Shown piece by piece: positions 57,983-64,000 of a DNA stretch of 64,000 nucleotides. The stretch's first letter is position 1. Every line of letters begins with the position of its first letter. Origin of the DNA: Lunularia cruciata (Eukaryota; Streptophyta; Marchantiopsida; Lunulariales; Lunulariaceae); assembly GCA_948567375.1 (NCBI GenBank), contig OX419760.1, positions 48,112,001-48,176,000 on the forward strand. The letters are read 5' to 3'. Made by a program: the position numbers and the translations under genes. A model generated the notes under the pieces. That model was not told the origin of the DNA. It was given only the letters and a program-made list of their open reading frames with translations, and ran no database searches.

Positions 57983-58583
57983 GTTACAGGTTAAAGATCA
58001 TGGACAACTCACTTACGGGAGATCGCACTGCAGAATTCAAGATCCTGTAGACAGCTTTTACGTTCCATTATTAATTTGATGCTGTCCGATCTTGAAGGGC
58101 GATCAGATCATGACTACAATCATGGAAAGTCTTTAGAGCTGTGAGTTATGTAGCCGAACGTTGTTACAACTTTATGAGATGATATTATGGCGAGCTTCGC
58201 GAGTTTTTCTCTTGTCCTGGGGAAGTGTTCTAAGTCAAAGTTGAACGACCATGATTGTAAGAGAGTTACTACTGTTTCTCGCATCCAGGGTTTCTTAAGT
58301 TTAAACAACGCTCATCCTGCCCCGGTTGTAATACAATTGTTTCACGGGTGCTCTTCATTTTGTTCCGATCTACACTCCATGTTGAGAATGTACTTCCCGC
58401 TCAACGCCATCCACTTTGCGGGAGTCTCAAGCATCTTGACTGTTTGGTCTGCAAGGAAGAACGCTTCAACTTCGAGCACGACAACACTACTGCAATTTTA
58501 CTCAACGAAAATGGGCTTGTACATCTGAAATCATCTTTGCATGGGGTCCACGACGAGTTGCTACAGTCATTGTATTACTCTGA
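57983..58583. other. Spacer with uncertain open frames
   Basis: Two overlapping frames (58,187-58,528 and 58,348-58,641) are open for about 100 codons each, but neither shows a domain I recognise, and the second runs into a repeat arm. Base composition is gene-like, so an old exon is possible. Confidence 0.35.
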
Positions 58584-58635
58584 TGAGGTGTCTTCCATCC
58601 TTTGTGTTTTCTACGCGGTCGCCGTTTTCTTTTTA
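58584..58635 (-). repeat. E inverted-repeat arm (outer half)
   Basis: TCTTCCATCCTTTGTGTTTT and CTACGCGGTCGCC match the arm in minus orientation. Confidence 0.82.
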
Positions 58636-58783
58636 CTCTAACAATCTTACACCGCCAATAACATTTTCTGAGATAGACGAGCTCGATCAGACCTTTTCCG
58701 GATATCCGAATTAGCCTAGAGGGTAGACTGTTCGACACTCAATCGAAAGTCGTGGTTGAGAAAGCTCCATTCGAAGAAAAAGA

Positions 58784-58913
58784 AGAAAGGCGACCGCGTA
58801 GGATAACACGAAGGATGGGAAGACCCCCATCAAACTGTATAAGGAATAATCATACGAGGTAAAATGGAGCTAAGCCCCTATTGCACCTAAGATGTCTGAG
58901 CTATGCATTCGAG
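58784..58913 (-). mobile_element. E element 3' terminus, reverse orientation
   Basis: The plus-strand order is GGCGACCGCGTAGGATAA, AAGGATGGGAAGACC, GGAGCTAAGCCCC, then CACCTAAGATGTCTGAGC. The last block is the complement of the E tail found at 41,041-41,070 and 50,711-50,735, so a minus-strand E end lies here. Confidence 0.8.
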
Positions 58914-60494
58914 GTACATACTTCGATCAAGAGGATAGTCGCACCGAAGCTACTGTCCTAACAGTCATTTTCCTGCTGATTCATCACCAATTGGCACCGA
59001 GATAAAGAGCAGAACAGTTAAGTTTTCCCTCGCGGGAACCAAGGCGTTTTAAACATACTACACTATAGAACAATTTGTCGTCCGTTCCTCTAGCAAATGA
59101 GGTAAAGAGGAGTTCAAGGCACGATCTTCCAGACAGTAATCCAACGAATTCAGCTTTCAGTTTCGGTGCTACCAAATGTAGACACGGATGCCTCAATTCT
59201 ATTTCTGAAAGTCTTTCGAGGTGGTACAGTGGGGGGATTCAAATGAAAAATTTACAGTTTTTTATGGGATGCTGCGGCTCACAACCTGTACAACTTTTGC
59301 TGGGTATTGTAAACGAAGGTCTTCACAATAATGAATAGTACATAAATTTTTTTACAGTTTTATGTTATCAAGGTTGCGATTCAGACAAGTGTTTCAATTT
59401 CAACATCGGGTGGATGTAGGAGATGCTTATGAGTTAAATTTGTTGAGCAATTCTGAAATTCTAATAATATGATACATGGAAGAAACAACTTTGCCATGGG
59501 GTTCATTCATTATCGTTCATTAATACGTATAAATGTATCTGTTTACCATAAAGTACCGGTCACCTTTTTCCTGACCCGAAGGATTTCCAACGGCCTGTGT
59601 GGTCCGGGAACCGTAAAACTTCAAACGAACCTCTATTACACACACCGTAAAAAAAGGTACGAATCTTTTACAGGACCCCGCAAACCACTCGTTTGAATCC
59701 CCCAGAAACTCACTCACGTGCACCGGGTACTGCCGGTAAAGACGGCAGGAGACAAGACTCGAGTTAGGAGGAGTAGAATTGACGACTTCTGTGACTCTGT
59801 TCTCGCGAGGAGTCGCTAGCGACCGTATGTCTATTGAAGGTAATTTCAATCCACTATCGTAGGTACATTAAGTACTTGGTGTGTAGAGTATATCAGGTGG
59901 CATGGCAGTCGATGTACTTACTCACTTGTTAGAAATTACTGCGTTGAGAAATCTCCAGTCCTCACAGCGAGCAGACGGATGCATTACTACGGTGCTTGGT
60001 ACGGGTACGAACATTCATCGATCAATGTATCGATCGGTCGAGCAATCCTCGACCGTTCTTCTTAGTGCAGTCGATGACCCAATTTGACGCCTGTGTGGCG
60101 ATACAGTCGATTTCGGTTTAAATGGGGAAGTAAGTTGTTCAGGGGAGATGAACGGAGGCAAACGAGACTAAGAAGAAGGCGATTTAAGATGCCTTTAACT
60201 GCGGAGAAGCAGTGCCAAAGGTGTGCAGATTGGATATTGAGAAGCGAATTTCCAGCCGCTTGTGTGGCTATAGATTTTGTGTGCAGGGGCTGCAATGTGA
60301 TTGTCGCCTTGCAGGACGTACTCTGTAACTTTCGGTCTTGATTAAATCAGAGATTATGTCAACTGAGTTAGATCCTTGCGATGATTCTCGAGAACTTCAA
60401 CTGAACTAATGGCCATTTCGAATTCTGGAGATCGTTGTTGTTAGTGGATCATTCGTTGACTTTTTGCACAATTGGATTTTCTGCAGTATTTGAA
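58914..60494. other. Spacer and upstream region of the transporter gene
   Basis: No repeat or coding domain recognised. Base composition resembles the gene flanks. The distal part should contain the transporter promoter, but I saw no clear TATA box or other site. Confidence 0.45.
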
Positions 60495-63400
60495 ATGGGA
60501 AAGAAACTCAGAGGGTTGGTGCTGGGACAGTTTCTGTCGCTGACCCTCACTGGAACGGCGTTTGCATCGTCACTTCTGGTTCGTGAGGGTAAGTTTCTTC
60601 GGCTGATACTGAAGGTCGAGTGAATATAAGAGACGAAGGAAAATTTCAAAGGGAAAGTTTTCGAACGTATCGTCCTCAAAAACTAGTTGAAAGCACATAA
60701 TAACTTGTAGTAGCGAAGCCTGAAGGAAATACATCTACAATTTTTCCAGGATAAGTGGAACCGAGTTTAATCATCAAATTCATCCAGATTCCCCTCTAAG
60801 TGATGTTACTTTCAATAGCATCTGTCTTTTGTTGCATACTAGTCTTTCTGCTCTTTCTAACAGAGGTCGATCACTAAACTTGAGTGGTGCACAAGCTTCC
60901 GTATGCGAGCTCCAAACCTGCTAGTTAACAATCGAATATACTAATCTGCACCTGCTTGTAACTCCATAATGGCGGAATGCTCGTTTGGAAACTGGTAGTG
61001 AAGGCGTTGTGTTACTTGTGGAGGGGAAGATGAAAGTATGAGTTACAGAGCAAGTTGAAGAAAATCTCTGGGCTTCTGGTCACCAATACCCGGACTTTCT
61101 ACATGCTTCCCAGCAGAAATGTCCAAGATATTCAAGCACAATCCAGAAATGCTCGGAGAATCAAAGACTGAAAGTAGCATTGTCACAGGCGACCACCGCC
61201 GTCCTACTGGATCGTGTTGCTCCTTGTTACTTCCACCTTTTCCACCTTTACTACTGGTATCCATTAATTTATGCCTGCTAGATGATGTGCCTGTTATGCA
61301 CATTATTTGTCAGAGACCTGTACCTGGAAGATTGAGCAACTTACGGCGTGCAAACTGTGTTATTGAAGATTTAGCCCTCGTAGCAGTGCAAACTATACAC
61401 GGATACTACTGTCGTTTGATTACATACAATAGGCACATAATCTGATTGCAGTGACAGGCCGAGTGCCTGGCTCCAAGTGTTCACACAGTTTTCCACCTTG
61501 TGCTCTCTTCTGCTGGAAGTGACGAAAGTGATGAAGCAACCTATTTTTCTCGGAACTTTGATGCAGGCATCAATGCGCCTACATTTCAATCTTTCCTGAA
61601 TTATTTTCTACTAGCCGCGGTGTACGGGTCTTATATGCTCTTTCAGAAGATTCCTATGAAGGTCAGGAGGAATTAGAGTCTCTTTCTTTCCGTTCGTCTG
61701 CTCAGTTTCCTGATTCAAATAGTATAATATCCTTACAATCAGTTTCAAAACTGCGTTTCTGGTACCTTTTTATTTCAAATGGAGTTTGCCTGAAAATCAT
61801 AGCAATTAGGCCTCTCTGTCTGTTAAGCGCAGGCAAGATGGTCTGTATATTGGGGCCTCGCTCTTCTCGATGTGGAAGCAAGTTATTTCTGTAAGTCTGA
61901 TATTTGGTCTGAAACTTTGGTTGCCGTTCATTTCATTTTGGATATTTTTACAACTTAGGATCTAACTATCTGTCCTGGCTTGACATGATACGTCAACAGC
62001 CGTAAAAGCGTACCAATACAGCCCGATCACGAGCGTGATGCTTCTGGATTGTTGGGTTATTCCATGCGTGCTGATACTCACTGCAATATTCTTGCGCACG
62101 CGTTACGTTCCCGGCCATTATCTTGGGGTTGCCATGTGTATATTCGGCCTAATTTTTGTCCTTCTCTCAGACGTACATTCTGGAGATCGATCTGGTGATT
62201 TTCTTCAAACCTCTGCGTTTTAGCATGTGCTTGCGTGAATATCAGAGCTGCTTGATCTTGAGAAAGAGCGTTGTCATAACGACAATATCAGCAATATCAG
62301 ACATGGCTGAATGTTTAGACTTAATATTCTGTTAATTGTAATTGTAGGGGCCAGCAACGCTCTTCTAGGAGACACACTAGTTTTCATAGGAGCGACACTG
62401 TATTCGGTCTGTAATGTTTACGAGGTTAGTTGATTGTTCCACCTCTCACCTGATCCGAATCCTCGTAAAGAAATGGTCACAGGCACTGCAGTCCTTGAGA
62501 AGGTTGTTAATTGGCGTGTGAGGTCTTGAAAGCTGTTTAATAGCTTTCTGATTAGAATGACGACGTGTCGCCTGTGTCCTGCTGTGTTGCTCATTTGTGG
62601 AGATTGAATTGACAGCACTATCCGGAGAAGGTCTACGTCATGGTAATTGTCTCAATCGATGAACTCTCATATTTAAAATGGCTGCAGGAGTTCCTGACGA
62701 AAAAAGTTGATCAAACTGAGATCTTGGCGTGTCTTGGCGTTTGTGGGACAGTTTTCACAATATGTCAAGTGTATCCTTACTGTTGTTTCAAGGTTTACTG
62801 AGAAGGAAACATTCTTTGATGATAAAACACATGTTAAGTTGGAAATAAATTTCAACTTGCTGCTGCTTACCTTAATTAAAGATGACCGACAGTTCTGAAA
62901 AAACCTTTTCTTGTGGGGGATGCAACTTATGGTGCTTAACCTTGACCAAACTTTAATCTTTCAGTTTCATATTAGAGAGGCAAGAGCTCCAGTCCATTCA
63001 CTGGACTTCAAATTCAGTAAGCTCCCCAAGGCTTGTTCACTTTCTTTCATGGTTCTACTGACTTAAACATGCGGTATGGTGACAAATTATGACAATTGTA
63101 GTAAATGACCGGTAAGGATTTTGTTTGTAAGCATCACTTTTTTTTACTGCACCTGTGATACGATATCCTAGTAAGGTAATAACTTCTCTCTTTGTGCTAT
63201 ACGAATCAGATACTACCCTTCTTGATGTTTTCTGCTTCTCAATTGGCGTTCTCCAGCGTTTTCTTGATAGTAATTCAGGTGATCCTTCGGGCAACACACA
63301 CACCGCCCCCCAGGTAGAACTTGAGCAATGAACAGAAAGGAAGAGTGTAAACTCTTTCTAAGTAACATCGCAGTGTATCCTGAAGTTGATGTTTCTTGCA

Positions 63401-64000
63401 TGTTGACAGCTGGACTAGATAGCCGAAAATGCAATAGATAAGCTCCACTCAAATAGAAGCGTCTAAGTGGAATCAAGCTGCAGAAAGACTCTCAGTGGTT
63501 GTGTGCAATTTTATAAGAACGCTTTTGGTTGGATACAGACTTATGGCTCGGCAATGTTCAACCTCTCTCTTTTGACTTCTGATATGTTCGCAGTTGCTAT
63601 ACGATCGTTAATCTATCATGAATCGGTTGGTACATTCTAAGACCTTACAAGTTGTTTTCCTTTCAGATTTTCTACGCTTGAGCATTTATGAAGCGCATAG
63701 ATTGGGCTAGCCAGCTTTCATTCTCAACCGGAGAGATTAGTAGTTTCTCACTTGTACTGTTATGCCATTTCTACAACCAACAGGTTGACTGGATATATTT
63801 CGTGGCTTTCGCAGCCGTGGCTGTTGGTCTTGTTATATACTCTTACAGGTAAAGTTTTCTCCGATGGTTATTATGCTTCTATATACATGGTCGATGTTGA
63901 AATTAGTCTCAAATGATATTGACTCCATGCTGAGTGTAATAATGTCTTCTTGCTGGACAGTGGTGAACCGCCATGCGAGCTCAGTGGACCTCTCGATTCC
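60495..64000 (+). CDS. SLC35F/DUF914-type membrane transporter (3' end outside window)
   Basis: A multispanning membrane protein of the drug/metabolite transporter superfamily. The plant DUF914 (SLC35F1/2-like) relatives have no certain substrate. Exons with GT-AG borders: 60495-60588, 61567-61661, 61833-61890, 62000-62194, 62348-62424, 62688-62770, 62965-63016, 63210-63278, 63539-63625, 63784-63848, 63961 to the edge. They join in phase to 305 codons without a stop. Diagnostic text in order: 'NAPTFQSFLNYFLLAAVYGS', 'DVEASYF', 'VKAYQYSPITSVMLLDCWVI', 'GLIFVLLSDVHSGDRS', 'GDTLVFIGATLYSVCNVYEE', 'MFNLSLLTSDMFAVAIRSL' and 'VDWIYFVAFAAVAVGLVIYS'. Hydrophobic helices alternate as in ten-helix transporters. 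The ATG was chosen by alignment with the family N-terminus. The coding sequence appears intact as far as it goes. Confidence 0.93.

Noticed and set aside
58187-58641. Two overlapping ~100-codon frames
   Set aside because: Neither shows a recognisable domain or splice context linking it to the transporter gene, and one runs into an inverted-repeat arm.

Overview
The window is nuclear DNA of a land plant. Two ordinary intron-containing plant genes are present, a sucrose-phosphate phosphatase and an SLC35F/DUF914 transporter. They sit in about 50 kb of decayed retrotransposons and AT-rich spacer. The chromoviruses with an initiator-Met primer site, the gypsy element carrying a DNA methyltransferase, and the reverse transcriptase with a nuclease tail look to me more like a seed-free plant (moss, lycophyte or fern) than a flowering plant. 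That placement is an inference and cannot be settled from this window.

Positions 1-30,960 are one nest of insertions. The oldest layer is an RT/nuclease element, called E here (copy 1: about 241-1636, 15045-15502 and 30294-30960). A Ty3/gypsy chromovirus A (+ strand, 1637-15044) split it, and A was itself split by an unrelated gypsy element D (- strand, 4047-11743). A second chromovirus B (- strand, 15503-30293) also landed in E, and one LTR of B was then split by gypsy element C (+ strand, 20675-30018). C is the most interesting item. In order it encodes gag, protease, a Dnmt3-like cytosine-5 methyltransferase, RT, RNase H, integrase and a C-terminal PHD finger, and its terminal repeats are arranged as split direct repeats. 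All copies are broken by stops and frameshifts.

Positions 30,961-41,175 hold spacer, a small fold-back repeat and E copy 2, which is interrupted by a complete chromovirus A' (35064-40766, same family as A and B). Positions 41,968-45,255 are the sucrose-phosphate phosphatase gene, with eight exons and an intact reading frame of 430 codons. Positions 45,256-49,056 look single-copy and contain one small possible membrane-protein gene at 48,353-48,532. Positions 49,057-50,855 are a tandem array built from E ends.

Positions 50,856-56,051 are very AT-rich spacer with tandem repeats and hairpins. Positions 56,052-58,913 contain more arms of the E terminal inverted repeat, and one of these carries a solo LTR of the C family. 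The SLC35F-type transporter gene runs from 60,495 past the right edge, with ten complete exons and part of an eleventh.

The same ~60-110 bp inverted-repeat sequence (outer end GGCGACCGCGTAG) recurs at about ten places and bounds E-related sequences. This suggests an RT-encoding element with terminal inverted repeats, which is not a standard arrangement for non-LTR retroelements.
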